Source of the DNA: Haplomitrium mnioides
Taxonomy: Eukaryota > Marchantiophyta > Haplomitriopsida > Calobryales
Assembly: GCA_049999725.1 (NCBI GenBank)
Contig: JBNGIS010016988.1
Location: 1 to 63,303, forward strand
Direction of reading: 5' to 3'
Length of the DNA: 63,303 bases
The notes under the pieces were generated by a model. The model saw only the letters and a list, made by a program, of their open reading frames with translations, ran no database searches and had not been told where the DNA came from. A program made the position numbers and the translations under genes. Shown piece after piece: positions 10,485-20,359 of this stretch. How positions within the stretch are numbered: the first letter of the stretch is position 1; every line of letters begins with the position of its first letter.

Positions 10485-10876
10485 GCGACAAGTTGGTCCA
10501 CCACAGTCATGGACGATGTGCTCGTGATACTACTTATGCTATATCCAACAATACAACAAGTCCAATCCAAGAGCGCACCTATAAAATGCTCTCCACAAGG
10601 CATTAGCAATTATCTCCCAAGATAGGCACATTCTCCAAGATATATGCAAAAGATGGTACTTGATGGAGTTGGAGTTCTAGGCAGCAAGTTGGTCCACCAC
10701 AATCATGGATGGTGTGCTCATGATATTTCTTATGCTACATCCAACAATAGGGCAAGTCCAATCCAAGAGCGCACTTGAAAAACACTCTCCACAATGCATT
10801 AGCAATTATTTTCTAAGATAGGCACATTCTCTAATATATATGCAAAAGAGGGTACTTGATGGAGTTAGAGATGGTG
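10485..10876. repeat. Tandem duplication, period 196 bp
   Basis: Bases 10485-10680 and 10681-10876 are two copies of one segment, each beginning near 'caagttggtccaccaca' and ending near 'gtacttgatggagtt'. Identity is roughly 88 % by eye. It lies in the spacer between gag and RT of gypsy element E and appears unique in the window. Confidence 0.8.
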
Positions 10877-11789
10877 TAGGATCCTCAACATCTTGCAAAA
10901 CAATTTTGAGCAAAGGTCTTGCAACCCTTGGCCCAAACCTGCCCTCAGTTGGCCTTGACATGGTCATCCAACATTCAATAAGTCAATCGGCCCTACTCTA
11001 GCTAAGTAGTCTGCTTCTAGCAATAAAATGTTAGTCGACAATGCATGTAGATAGCCTCACACTACACTACTAAAAGCAATTGTAGATATTTCTCAACCAT
11101 TAGCGCCACATGCCTGAAGGAGATTCTTTGGGCTATTTCATCCTTCTCCACATACAAGTATAGACAAATTGGAATAATTGCTTAGAGCACATCAACTAGC
11201 CTTGTATTGATGCCTTCAAACAACTCCAACAAGTAACACCAAGATGTTGCCATAAAATCGGCATAGCGTCTAGAGGGGAAAGATTCACATGTCCAAATGT
11301 GATAGAACTATCAAATGCTAGATGTGGCACAAATGCATCTTGCCAAGCATCTTCAACCAATATGGATGCTTGTAGTTGCCACAACCTACCCTTTCTTCCA
11401 ATAGTAAGAATTACCTCACTTGATGATGATGTTGGCCTCACAAGCTATGGAGATGCCTCATCAATGGAAGTAATATCGGCTGCATGTGCATTCCTTTCCA
11501 ACAAGTTAGAATAACCGATGACCACTCCACAAAATGTTAACAATGTCATAAGTTGTGATAGTGAACCTCCAATTGGTCTACCAAATCTAACAGGCAACCT
11601 TCTCAATAGTGCCTCTCTAGATTTCCATTCAGACCGATAGGACATAGACTCATCCTGAAATCAAGTAAACCCCATAGGATATAGTTAATTGTACACCCCA
11701 CCAGAATATTAATGGACTTAGACTTAGTGAATATAGCTCAAGCACTCATATGTGAGCTATCTGTAGTCATGGCAACTAATTGATGCTCC
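10877..11789 (-). other. Gypsy E spacer between duplication and gag
   Basis: Minus frames 11441-11196 and 11645-11445 are open but match nothing I recognise. By position this could be the gag-protease junction. No catalytic or zinc-binding motif was seen. Confidence 0.3.
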
Positions 11790-12690
11790 AACTATTCAAT
11801 CCTAACATCATTTGGATCCATAGTAGTGGCTGCTACTCCAACTCTCCCAGTTGATGATGCTCCTCGGCCACGACCACCTCGTCCGCCTCTACCTTGCTCG
11901 CTTGTGTAAGCTCCTCCTTGTTGCAGCTCTGGGAGAAGTGAAAAACACCTATCCTTTGTGTGATCTATAACTCCACAGTGGTCACATTGTTGTTGGCCAA
12001 CTATATTTGCTTCTTCAAAATACGTTGCTCTTGGCTTCTTTGCCTCTAGACACTGCTTTTGCAAATGGTCTCCACCATAGGTCCAACAACCTGACTGATG
12101 GTCTGCATAAGATATCAATGCCTTCTATTCACCTTACTACCCTCTAATCTTCTGGCCCTTGCATGGTGTAGACTATGATGTGGATGTGGCTCGAGACACA
12201 GATTTCGACTTTTCCTTCTGAAAACCAGCAGTGACTACTCTCTCATTTATCAAGTTAAGCTCAATGCACTCTAATAGTTTGAAAACAATAGCAAGAGTGG
12301 GATTAGAATCTATGAGAAGGGTGGCATCTCTCATTGTCCTACTCAAATCTCTATCAAGAATAACATACCATAAATGGACGACTTGAGCCTTTGTCACTAG
12401 TGCTCTTTGTGACATTGATGAGCCTTCTCATCCTTATGTAGGCTTCTCTCAAACTCTCTCCAGCCTTACGCTAGAACTCTTGAAGACTTCTTAGCTTTTC
12501 AAACCTCACGTCTTGTTAATTTTGTCTCAACAGCTCAAAAAACTCAACCACATGGCTAAACACTAAGATTCCTCCACTCTCTGTTGCAGTGACTAGAACA
12601 TATGTACTAAAAAAATCATCTTGTCTCTATAGCACAAATGTTATGGCTAGTGTCACTAATAGCCGCTACTTTGAACCAGGAACCACTGCA
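11790..12690 (-). pseudogene. Gypsy gag with zinc knuckles (element E)
   Basis: The N-terminal reading (12690-12420) includes EKLRSLQEF, R-K-A-G-E-S-L-R-E-A-Y-I-R-M-R-R-L-I, a typical gypsy gag 'R-x-x-G-E-S-L-x-E-Y-x-x-R-F' segment. The frame 12118-11792 holds two cysteine boxes: CWTYGGDHLQKQC, a decayed CCHC in which one Cys became Tyr or Gly, and CDHCGVIDHTKDRC, which keeps C-x2-C-x4-H-x4-C. A Gly/Arg-rich segment follows. At least two frame breaks separate these parts. Confidence 0.8.
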
Positions 12691-13060
12691 AGTTTTTGTT
12701 TCATTTTTCGATGGTAGAAACCAATTTTGTAATTTAGGCATCAAAAATCATGATTTTCATGCTAGAAATATTTTTGTACAAAATATATAATTATATATGT
12801 CAAAATAGCTCACTTTGAGTGCACATTGTATTGAAAATAAATTTTCTTATGAGTATTTTAACAATATTACATCTATAATTTCATTTTTCAAAAGCATGAG
12901 CATCAACAAACGAAGAATATAGAAAAATTATACAACATTTCTTGTTAAATATTTTCAAAACAAACAATGCCATCTATAGTTTGAAAAATTAATTAAAACA
13001 TTCAAAATTTATACAATTTTTTTTGAAAAAGAACCCTAAAGTGTTGGTGTAAGAGGATTG
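12691..13060. other. AT-rich stretch, nothing recognised
   Basis: Very AT-rich, with homopolymer runs and 'tatataattatatat' near 12785. It marks the border between gypsy E and the 13-22 kb locus. No gene, LTR edge or terminal inverted repeat could be placed. Confidence 0.4.
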
Positions 13061-13079
13061 TTGAAGCAAATATGTGAAA

Positions 13080-13230
13080 AGATTGTTGAAGCCTATGCGT
13101 GCATAGACAACTGAGGCCCAAATGTAGACACGCTTTGTTTAAAAGATACTTGCGCGCAGTGACAACTACAGCTAACTCGAGCTTGAATAACTGAAGCTCA
13201 TATCCGCATGGACAACTGAAGCAATTCATG
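13080..13230. repeat. Palindromic GC-core motifs, left end of X copy 1
   Basis: Several copies of the Y-A-T-G-C-G-Y-G-C-A-T-A type core (for example CCTATGCGTGCATAGAC near 13090) are separated by 'aactgaagc'-like linkers. They are related to the larger arrays at 14890-15300, 57912-58310 and 60000-60385. Confidence 0.55.
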
Positions 13231-13439
13231 AATGCTAAGTAATTGGAAGCAAGGAATGCAAAAGGTCGTCTAAAGCATCAACTTTAAAGCATAGACAAGG
13301 CATGTGCTGGACCCAGAGCAAAGATCTAAGATCCAATCTTGGTGTGTTGAAAAATGGTCAATAAAGAAATTATAAAGAGCATGTGGCTTTTGATAAACAT
13401 TCACAAGAGCATCATCTCCTAAATATTTTAGTTTGGCTA

Positions 13440-13640
13440 AAACTGCAGGACAACTAAAAACACTACGTATTATTTGTCAAGGTAGACCACTCGTAGGAGT
13501 AGGCTGCAAATTGAAAAGCCTCATGCTCCTCTTTCCTTCTTTTGTCCAATTGCCCATAGTCCAATACTCGTGGGCGTGTGCAATTTTAAGACCACTGGAG
13601 TGATGAATGTTGCTTTTGTCTCTATAATAAGACAAACAAA
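13440..13640 (-). pseudogene. Gene X copy 1, conserved 3' block
   Basis: This block aligns with 55860-56060, including a minus-strand reading with L-E-L-H-T-P-T-x-I-G-L-W-A in both copies. It lies downstream of exon 3 in both copies, so it is probably a further exon of gene X. Splice sites around it were not established. Function unknown. Confidence 0.5.
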
Positions 13641-14034
13641 CAAATCAAACATTGTAAACCAGATGTTGTGGTCGATGGCACAACAAACTTCCTAAAGGGC
13701 ATCCTTAATGATGCCAAATTGTTGCGACGAATGTATAATTACAAATGACCAAAAATCCGAAGTCGTGATTGTCGTAAAAGATGAAGCCATGTCAAAAATG
13801 TCATCTTTGGACAAAGGTTTTGAATTGTCATGCTTGCATTCCTCAAGGTTGTAAACGTGTCAGCCGAGTGTAAAGGTACTTCATGCAAAATTTTCAAAAA
13901 AGTGATTCCAATGTACACAAACAGTGTTCAATACATGTTGAGGAGTAAGTAAAAGTAAAAGGATAGGGATAAAAAGAAATAAAACTACTCCAAGTGTTGA
14001 GGGCCAAGCCAAGCCCACTAATTTCCTACCTATC

Positions 14035-14402
14035 TATCTTGGAGGACAACTTGCCCTGGGGGTGGGTTTAGCCCTGAACTAGGTCCGTCCAGGGGCAGAG
14101 AAGGGAATGCGGTGGCCTTACACCCCTCTAGAGGGCTGCCTCTCGGAAGAACAAAGGAGTGGGGGAGTTATATAGTGCATTGGCCTTTTGGAGAAACACT
14201 TATGGGATAATTTCCTGAGCTGATATTTGATGGGCAAACAGCTCGAAGCGGCGCACGGACACCTGTGCGAAAGGAGGGATCGAGGAAGGGCATGTGCGAA
14301 AGNNNNNNNNNNTAAGGTGAGAAGGAACATCCTTAAGACCTGAAAGTGATAACTTGCAGCGGGGCTGTCTCATAAAAGAACCTGAAACCCCGTAAAAGTC
14401 AG
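14035..14402. other. GC-richer island with 10-N gap, organelle-like
   Basis: About 370 bp of clearly higher GC and little decay sits in AT-rich surroundings. It includes strings such as 'ctgatatttgatgggcaaac' and 'gaagcggcgcacggacac'. Ns occupy 14303-14312. The style resembles plant mitochondrial intron or spacer DNA, so a nuclear copy of mitochondrial DNA (NUMT) is possible. Alternatively it is an assembly join between unrelated sequences. No gene was identified inside. Confidence 0.35.
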
Positions 14403-14419
14403 CCTTTTCCTTCCAAAGA

Positions 14420-14793
14420 GCAGTCTTTGGAGGTTAACGACCGAAGGAGGGGGTTGACAAACCGTAAGGAATATATGCAATTGCCAAAGTAAAGCACCTA
14501 GGTTTCACAAGTCTCTTCACCTGACGAGTGTTGGCCTCTCCATGGAGTTGGTAATATGCCACGTTGAGACCATCAACATAGGACAATAAGTCCTTGTCCT
14601 CGTCTCTCACAACTTAGTGCCTTGATTTCCACTCTCTAGCTTTTTGGCAGTGAAGCACAAAAGTAAGAGGGTAGGAAACAAGTGTTGGAGTCTGGTCTTG
14701 ATCTTCTGGGGCTTCTTTGACCTCCAATATTTTTTGCCCTTTGGTAGCTGCCGCCAATTTTCTTGCAAGTGGACGTTTGAACATTTTGTCCCC
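14420..14793 (-). pseudogene. Gene X copy 1, exon 3
   Basis: The exon opens at a clear acceptor (minus strand ...GCGTGCAG, then GGGGACAAAATG) and reads GDKMFKRPLARKLAAATKGQ. It then has an acidic K-E-A-P-E-D-Q-D-Q-T segment and LVSYPLTFVLHCQKA. In a shifted frame it continues with V-D-G-L-N-V-A-Y-Y-Q-L-H and A-N-T-R-Q. Copy 2 has the same order at 56697-56350 (GDKTFKKELAKKL, LVSYPPPFLLHYKKA, NVAYYQVHIESNTRQ). One stop follows K-S-R-H. I do not recognise the family; conservation of both protein and acceptor across copies argues for a real gene. Confidence 0.65.
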
Positions 14794-14889
14794 CTGCACG
14801 CAACAAAAACAGAAAAAATAAGAGGAGACAAAAACGAAATTTAAGACTATAGAGAGAAAGACAATTTGAACAAAGACCCTAGACTCCAA

Positions 14890-15300
14890 ACTAAGATGGA
14901 CATTGAATTCCATGCTCATATGGACAATGAAGTTCAAGCGCGTAAGGACTTCAAAGTCCACGCTCGTCCATGCGCACATGGACTTAACAATAAAGGCTTG
15001 CTTGGACTTCACAATCCAAGGACCGGGACTTAATATTCCAAGCAAGCACAAGCTTAATAGTCCATGCATGCATGGATGTAGCATTTCATGCAAGCTTGTA
15101 CTTCAAAGACAAGTCGCGCCTGAACGTTGAAGTCCAAGAGTGCCAAGAACTAGAAGTCCAAGCCAAGCGCGCTTGGGCTATTAAGTTCAAGCAGGCAAGG
15201 ACTATAAAGTCCATGCACACATAGACTGTGAAGTCAAGGCGCACAGAGACTGTGAAGTCTATGCGCGTATGGACTTCACAGTCCTTGCACAAAGAAACTC
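14890..15300. repeat. Palindromic GC-core array in X intron (copy 1)
   Basis: About 13-15 imperfect units follow each other every 25-35 bp. Each is a short arm such as 'aagtcc', a core like ATGCGCGCAT (alternating purine and pyrimidine), and the inverted arm. A near-perfect case lies near 15251 (GAAGTCTATGCGCGTATGGA). The array occupies most of the intron between exons 2 and 3 of gene X (14794-15389). Open frames through it on both strands are artefacts of the repeat. Confidence 0.8.
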
Positions 15301-15389
15301 AAAACCTATTTTATTATAACCAAAGACAACTTTGTATAAATTCACCACAACTCCAAAGAAATGAATGTACAGTTAAGAAAAGAACTTAC

Positions 15390-16142
15390 CAAAAGCTTCT
15401 TGAAACTAGAATAGAATGCAGCCATCTTGGACTCCTCCGTGTGGAAAGGGTACTCCTCTCTTACTTCCTCCCAGCTGTTGCAGTAAACTTTAGAACATAA
15501 AATTTTCACCATCACTGCCAAAATTTTATGTCTCTGTGCCTCCCAAGACATTTCATCCATTGAAAGCTCTCCGACTTCTACACATTTCAAGACTAAAATT
15601 TTCACTTTGTCAGGAAGACCCTAAAGGGACCTCCAAGGTGTCTACTTCATGTCCTCCATTTTGAGAGATCCCTTGGCCTTTGGCTTCTAGCCCTTCACAG
15701 TATTTTTCTCCCATATCAAAAATATGCTCTATTATAGATCCTAGAGCTCACCACTTCAAAATGCAAGCTGGAACCAATTGTCTTAAGAAGTGACTGTCTT
15801 CTCAAGTGTGGACTTGGGCTTGATCTCCAAGGTTTCTAGCATCGATTCTCTTTTCAATTTCTGAGATGACACCATCCCACTCTCCACAAACCTCTTATGC
15901 CAATATTCGACTTTCTGAATTGAGGTCATTTCTAATTTTTCTCCTTTCTCTTTTTTTTGTGCAGAAGGGCCTACAACATGAATTGAAAATGTAATGACAC
16001 TTGGATTTGGCACTAGTTGTTGAATATTTACGCCTTGCTTGGGCTTTAGAATTTTGATGTGGATAGCCAACTTTATGAAATCATGTTCGACGCTTTTCGC
16101 ATCTTTGCAGGAATCGACAAAATCCGCCCAAAAATGAGTAGA
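15390..16142 (-). pseudogene. Gene X copy 1, exon 2
   Basis: It is bounded by an acceptor after a pyrimidine-rich tract (minus ...TTTTGTTTTGAG, then TCTACTC) and a donor CTTTTG/GTAAGT at 15390/15389. It reads STHFWADFVDSCKDAKSVEH, D-F-I-K-L-A-I-H, KILKPKQGV, a lysine-rich stretch, then M-T-S-I-Q-K-V-E-Y and RFVESGMVSSQKLKRE. After a frame change come V-E-V-G-E-L-S-M-D-E-M and EYPFHTEESKMAAFYSSFKK. Every block has a counterpart in copy 2 (58382-59870). Copy 1 lacks about 740 bp present in copy 2, including the GGNHS segment. Family not recognised. Confidence 0.7.
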
Positions 16143-16204
16143 CTCAAAACAAAACAAAAAACGAATAAACACAAGTACAAGTGTTCAAGGTAAGAAAAAA
16201 GACA

Positions 16205-16290
16205 ATGCAATCCATTTGTGCATAGACCGAGGGGTCCAATTGCGCTTGGAGCCGAGAGTCCATGCGTGTATGGACTTGGGAGTTCCGAAT
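16205..16290. repeat. Palindromic GC-core motifs in X intron 1
   Basis: Three palindromic units, including GAGTCCATGCGTGTATGGAC near 16257, lie in the 192-bp intron between exons 1 and 2 of X copy 1 (16143-16334). They use the same core and arms as the other arrays. Confidence 0.7.
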
Positions 16291-16334
16291 CAATCAAAAA
16301 AGAAAACAAATGAAAAAGGGTTTTAAAAATTTAC

Positions 16335-16693
16335 CTTGCCATCTTCCTTTGCCACCTAAAGATGCTTGACAAAAATGTCCCTCTCCTTTTTCTCGAAAAA
16401 AGCAAATCATTTGGGACTTGCACTGTAAAGGGTAACCGCATTTTGTGACTGCACAAGCAGCACAATGTTGGATTTCTTGCCAGTTCTTATCATAGTGATT
16501 TGGACCACAAGACCCAAATTGAATTTCTCACCTTCTCCAACAAAAAGGTAAAGGTGTTGATTGGGGTCTTTCAAGGAGCAACAATAAACTAGCCAATCCA
16601 CTATAATTTTTCAAGCTCGCAAGCCTTGATAACATCCAAATACCTGAAAGGCTTTGGTTGGGCAGGTCTAGAAGCATTTCCTTGAGACGCCAT
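16335..16693 (-). pseudogene. Gene X copy 1, exon 1 with start codon
   Basis: The start ATG at 16693-16691 begins MASQGNASRPAQPKPFRYLD, then V-I-K-A-C-E-L-E-K-L. It continues through an F-I-V-A-P, P-I-N-T-F-T-F-L-L-E and W-S-K-S-L region to F-R-W-Q-R-K-M-A-R, ending at donor GCAAG/GTAAAT (16335/16334). Three or four in-frame stops interrupt it. No signal peptide or membrane segment is obvious. Copy 2 lacks this exon because its upstream side is replaced at about 60390. I do not recognise the domain. The start is chosen because it begins an open, spliceable frame that ends at a good donor. Confidence 0.6.
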
Positions 16694-17146
16694 TTTCTAG
16701 AAAGTAACAACAAGCAGAATTGAAGGTGAAAAATCTAAAGAACAAAAGTTCACCAAACTCGAAAGGCTCGAAAGGGCAAAATAGCAAGTAATTGCAAAAA
16801 AAAATGTTGACAAGAAAACAAAAACTAGAAAATAAACTTACTACAATGTAAAGAAACTTTCCACTTATGCACCTTTTATACCTAAATTTCAAAAAATACA
16901 TGTTCTCGCAAAAAAATGATTCGTGGAGCATCATTTATAAAGCATCATTTGTTTTCATCTTTCCAATTTCTTTGTTTCATTTTCTTCACAAAAAGCTCCC
17001 AATTTTGTCGTTTTGCAAAAAAATCTTGAAAACACATCTTTTAGGTGCACCGTAAGAGGTTCATAATATTTGTTAAAATAGTTTCTTGAAATACTTGATT
17101 TTTAGTGAGCCTTTTCAATGGCTGGAGTTTTTAATGCAAGAAAAGG
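16694..17146. promoter_or_regulatory. Spacer between two divergent genes
   Basis: This 453-bp AT-rich segment separates the start codon of gene X (minus) from the first coding-like exon of the DUF7869-like gene (plus). By position it could be a shared, bidirectional promoter. No specific promoter element is assigned. Confidence 0.35.
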
Positions 17147-17332
17147 TTGAAATTCCAAGATTTATCTTCACAAAAAAGTGTTACTTTTGATAGGCAGATT
17201 GAGATTTGTTCAAACCGCAATTCTTTGGAGGTAAGCGATGGAGTACCAAAAGCGTCAAGTGTGATGGCAAGTATATTGGGGAAAAAGATGGCTTTTATTG
17301 AATCAGATAGCTCTGCCCGAAAGATCGAGAAG
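17147..17332 (+). pseudogene. DUF7869-like gene, candidate first exon
   Basis: The open frame begins MKFQDLSSQKSVTFDRQIEI and ends in K-I-E-K-V, where AAG/GTGAGC (17332/17333) makes a good splice donor. The following sequence (17340-17460) contains palindromic GC-core motifs like those in the X introns, which supports an intron there. Composition is Ser/Lys-rich. No domain is recognised; assignment to this gene rests on position, strand and the donor. Confidence 0.45.
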
Positions 17333-17339
17333 GTGAGCT

Positions 17340-17460
17340 CCATGTTTGCATAGGATCATGGATTGCGTGTATAGGGTCAATAAGTGAATCCAATACGCGC
17401 ATAGAATCAACGAGTGAACAACTTGCGCAAAAAGGATCAAATAGGGAACCCAATGCTCAC
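17340..17460. repeat. Palindromic GC-core motifs in candidate intron
   Basis: Three or four decayed units, such as ATTGCGTGTATAGGGTC near 17362 and CAATACGCGCATAGAATC near 17391, separate the first candidate exon from the next coding block. Confidence 0.55.
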
Positions 17461-17479
17461 AAAGAATTAAAGAAACAAT

Positions 17480-18320
17480 CTTCTTCAAGCACAAGATCTT
17501 TCTTGCCCTTCAAATGATCAAAGTTGATTCTTTCTTTTGAGTATTCCAACAGATCAATAGAAAGAGGTTCAACACAAAATTTCTAGACGGTTGTAGACCT
17601 TTCTTCCTTCTTATCTAAGGCAGACCTCAATATTCATGATCAAAGTGTGTTTGTTCAAAATACAAAAAGCATACAATCTGTGGACGATTTTAATTTTGGA
17701 GATGAATTCCTATCTCCAATAGCACCACTCAAACAACGAGTGATTTCGTTTCAAGTTGCACCTCGCAAGGAGATTGGGAAACTTGAAACAAATCAAATTC
17801 TTATGGAGGAGTCTTCATACAACAGTTTGGGAAACAATTCTAGCAAAGAGTCTCAATCAATCAACATTTCTTTGGAGTTATCGCCAAGGGCACCAATTTT
17901 GTTGCAGAAATTATTTTCTAATAATCAAGATATTGATCAAGATTACGTTTTGGAATGGTGCAACTCTCCCAATTCTTGAAAAGAACCTTATCTCTCAAAA
18001 ATATTTACGATGGAACAAACAATGTTTACGATGATGATCAAGATCTTCAAGATGAATTATCTCCTATTGCTATATTTGCCTACAGACTAAATCATCCAAC
18101 ACAACATAAGAATTCTTTATCTGGGCAAAAACCCAAATGTGTAAACGCCTTACGTAAAAATTCTTTGCAGAAAGTCCATCATGACGAGAGCTTTGTGAAG
18201 AAAAAGCTCGATCCAATGCCAATTTCTAAATTGAAGAGAATTTTTTGTTGTCGAAATAATTCCTTGTTATTGTGCAAGAAATGTTTTTTGAAAACTGAGA
18301 AAGAAATGTACTTTTGACAA
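17480..18320 (+). pseudogene. DUF7869-like gene, N-terminal region
   Basis: Two overlapping plus frames cover it. The first (17647-17979) is acidic and Ser-rich, ending in DYVLEWCNSPNS. The second (17955-18317) takes over with LSPIAIFAYRL and ends with a Cys/Lys-rich stretch (CCRNNSLLLCKKCF). The change of frame with a coding-like sequence on both sides suggests a single frameshift near 17970. No named domain is recognised. It is attached to the gene because it lies directly upstream on the same strand. Confidence 0.45.
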
Positions 18321-18374
18321 AGCATGAAGAATTGAGATATCATACTACAATGGAGAATACTAAGAAAAGACTCC

Positions 18375-18860
18375 AATGTTAACAATCAGTTTACTCTGCC
18401 TGGCAATACCCTTGTATGTAAAAGAGACTTCAAATTAATATTAGCAATAAGGAATGATAGAATACAAAGGATTCAAAATCTCAAAAACGCAGATCCTAGA
18501 TTCATTTTTTAGAAAAGAGAACTATTTGCCAAGGAGTTTTTGTGCGTGAGTGGATGAAAAAAAATTCCAGTGACACTACGAGAGAATGCCCACTCACGAA
18601 GTTTATAACTTGTCGGATAATTTTACAAAATGGGAAGTTTATAACAACTACACAATTTATTTGAAAGAGAAAGATCCCTATTGTATTCTTAGTTTCTTGG
18701 GTTTTACAAAACATTGGAGAATTCATTTTCCAAATGTAAAAATTCCAAAATGTAATAGATTTGTTGTTTGAAAAACATGCAAAGAAATGAAATCTTTGCA
18801 AGAAAAATCTATATTGGAGTCTAACAAATATAACAAACTTTCTTCTCTTTTGACACATTT
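18375..18860 (+). pseudogene. DUF7869-like gene, pre-catalytic region
   Basis: The frame 18586-18771 contains FTKHWRIHFPNVKIPKCNRF. From memory of DUF7869-type proteins, 'W-x-x-x-F-P-x-V-x-I-P-K-x-N-R-F' followed by a C-x-x-C-like motif stands just before their catalytic-looking part. Here the reading continues V-V, stop, then K-T-C-K-E-M, so the Cys motif is broken. A lysine-rich helix-like segment follows. The order relative to the next block is as expected. Confidence 0.6.
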
Positions 18861-19194
18861 GGTTAATCTATGCTCTTTTTTCTAGACTCAAAGCTTAGTT
18901 CTAGAGATGTTATGTTTCTCAACTTAGAGCCAAAAGATAATTGTTTTTGTTAAGTTATTCAACAAAGAAGATTTGAGTTGAAAAGTTCTTAGCAAGTTGA
19001 GTTGTGAGAAGAGTGTCTATACTCGCATAGAGTATGTTGTTTTAAGTTTCAATTTTAACCTTGTTTGTAGTCGAATAAAACAAGAAAATGAATCTCATTC
19101 TTGGTGGTGACTTTAGCCTTACAACAAATTTTGTTTTTTTTTGCTTTAAATCAAGAACCTTTGTAAAAAAAATAGCAAAAATCGTTTTTGTTGT

Positions 19195-19320
19195 TTGCAA
19201 ATCTTATGCGCGCATAGGATTTGTTCTTGTTCTTTTTAAAACTAGTCGCAACAACAGTCACAACAAGCCATGGTATTGGTGTTGTTGTATTGGTCCTATG
19301 CATGCATACGATCAGTTGTT
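19195..19320. repeat. Palindromic GC-core motifs in candidate intron
   Basis: Two strong units lie here: AAATCTTATGCGCGCATAGG near 19199 and CCTATGCATGCATACGATC near 19297. They sit in a T-rich stretch (18870-19610) separating two coding blocks, ending at a possible acceptor 'gatgatgcag' (19605-19614). The arms read 'aatcct' rather than the 'gagtcc' seen in X arrays. Confidence 0.6.
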
Positions 19321-19614
19321 GTCTCCACTCATCCTAAACACTAATAGGATGTATTTTGGTATCCTTTGTTTACAAATCTTGTTTTTTTTTTTTTAACTTT
19401 TGTTTATCTTAAGTAAAATTGATTTTCTTTTTTTCAAATTACCTAAAGTTTATTTTTAATCTTTTACAAATTTTTCACTTCTACGAATCCAAACATTTTT
19501 TTAAGATGACTTGAATGTTTTTAGCACCTGAGGTTGTGTTTTGAAGTTACAAGTATCGACATATGTTTTACTGAAATACTTTTATGTCCTTCATACTTTG
19601 TGATGATGCAGAAA

Positions 19615-20204
19615 AATATAATCGCCAATTGTTTCTTCATTGTGACCAACAAATGAAAGAAAGAACAAAACGTGTAAACCATTGAAGAAAATGTTATTCC
19701 AATGGTCAAAAGTACTAGGGAATTCTCATTGATAGAATGGATCAAAAGAAAACTCTTATTCCACACTGGCCTTTGCCACCAAAAAACATTGATAAAAATT
19801 GTTTTGTGGGTGTGCATATTGTTGGTGTCTTAATATTCAATCATGCTCTTTCTTTGAGGGTCTTCTTAATGTACGAAAACTTGAAAATCGATTCTAGTTT
19901 GACAATTACTATGCTCAACAAAATATTATGTGACTTTGAAGGACCGATGCCTCCAACTTTGTAACTTCAATTGGACAACACGACACGAGAGAATAAGAAT
20001 TCTATCATATTTAGATATCTTAGTCTCCTTATTGCTAAGAATGTTTTTCAAAAAATCAAGGTGGGATTTCCCATAATTGGCCATACTCATGATCAAATTG
20101 ATCAAATGTTCAACCGATTCTCAAAACGTTTGAAACGTATCAAAGCTTTCACGATTACAAGTCTTAGCAAGGTGCTTCAATTATCCTATAATCCTAAACC
20201 TTAG
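19615..20204 (+). pseudogene. DUF7869-like gene, catalytic-looking core
   Basis: One frame runs from 19737 to 20204 with a single internal stop (TAA, 19962-19964). It contains IDRMDQKKTLIPHWPLPP, then G-V-H-I-V-G-V-L, LQLDNTTRENKNSIIF, and VGFPIIGHTHDQIDQMFNRF. The D-x-M-D-Q, D-N-x-x-R-E-N-K-N and G-H-T-H-x-x-I-D-Q signatures are what I associate with DUF7869 proteins of mobile elements. The spaced acidic residues would suit an RNase H-fold transposase, but that mechanism is inference. The stop replaces what is probably Tyr before L-Q-L-D-N. A second copy lies at 46740-47490. Confidence 0.7.
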
Positions 20205-20359
20205 ATAACTCTTTTGTTGGAAACTTAGGATTTCAAAATGTTTCTACAACAGCCTCCCTCTCTAGTTCAACGGATACATGATATTACCTTTAATCAACAA
20301 TTCAAATTCTAGTTAAATGATTCCAAGACATAGATTTCGAGCAAATAGTTTTCAACAGA

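Larger units (their letters stand above)
8230..12690 (-). mobile_element. Ty3/gypsy element E, internal region
   Basis: Read leftward it has gag with zinc-knuckle motifs (12690-11790), a long spacer, RT (about 9970-9000) and the RT connection/RNase H (about 9000-8250). This is gypsy order, with RT and RNase H adjacent and no copia-style domains. Integrase, which should follow RNase H, is missing: sequence at 8230 passes into the type II LTR. No LTR belonging to E was found. All frames are broken. Confidence 0.75.

Noticed and set aside
14614-15292. Open frames of 65-159 residues on both strands through 14.6-15.3 kb
   Set aside because: Most of their length is the palindromic array, which is open in several frames because of its repeat composition. 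Only the exon 3 part (14420-14793) is supported by copy 2.
19381-19395. T-run as a terminator or poly(A) signal
   Set aside because: Homopolymer runs are common in this AT-rich DNA, and nothing links this one to a transcript end.
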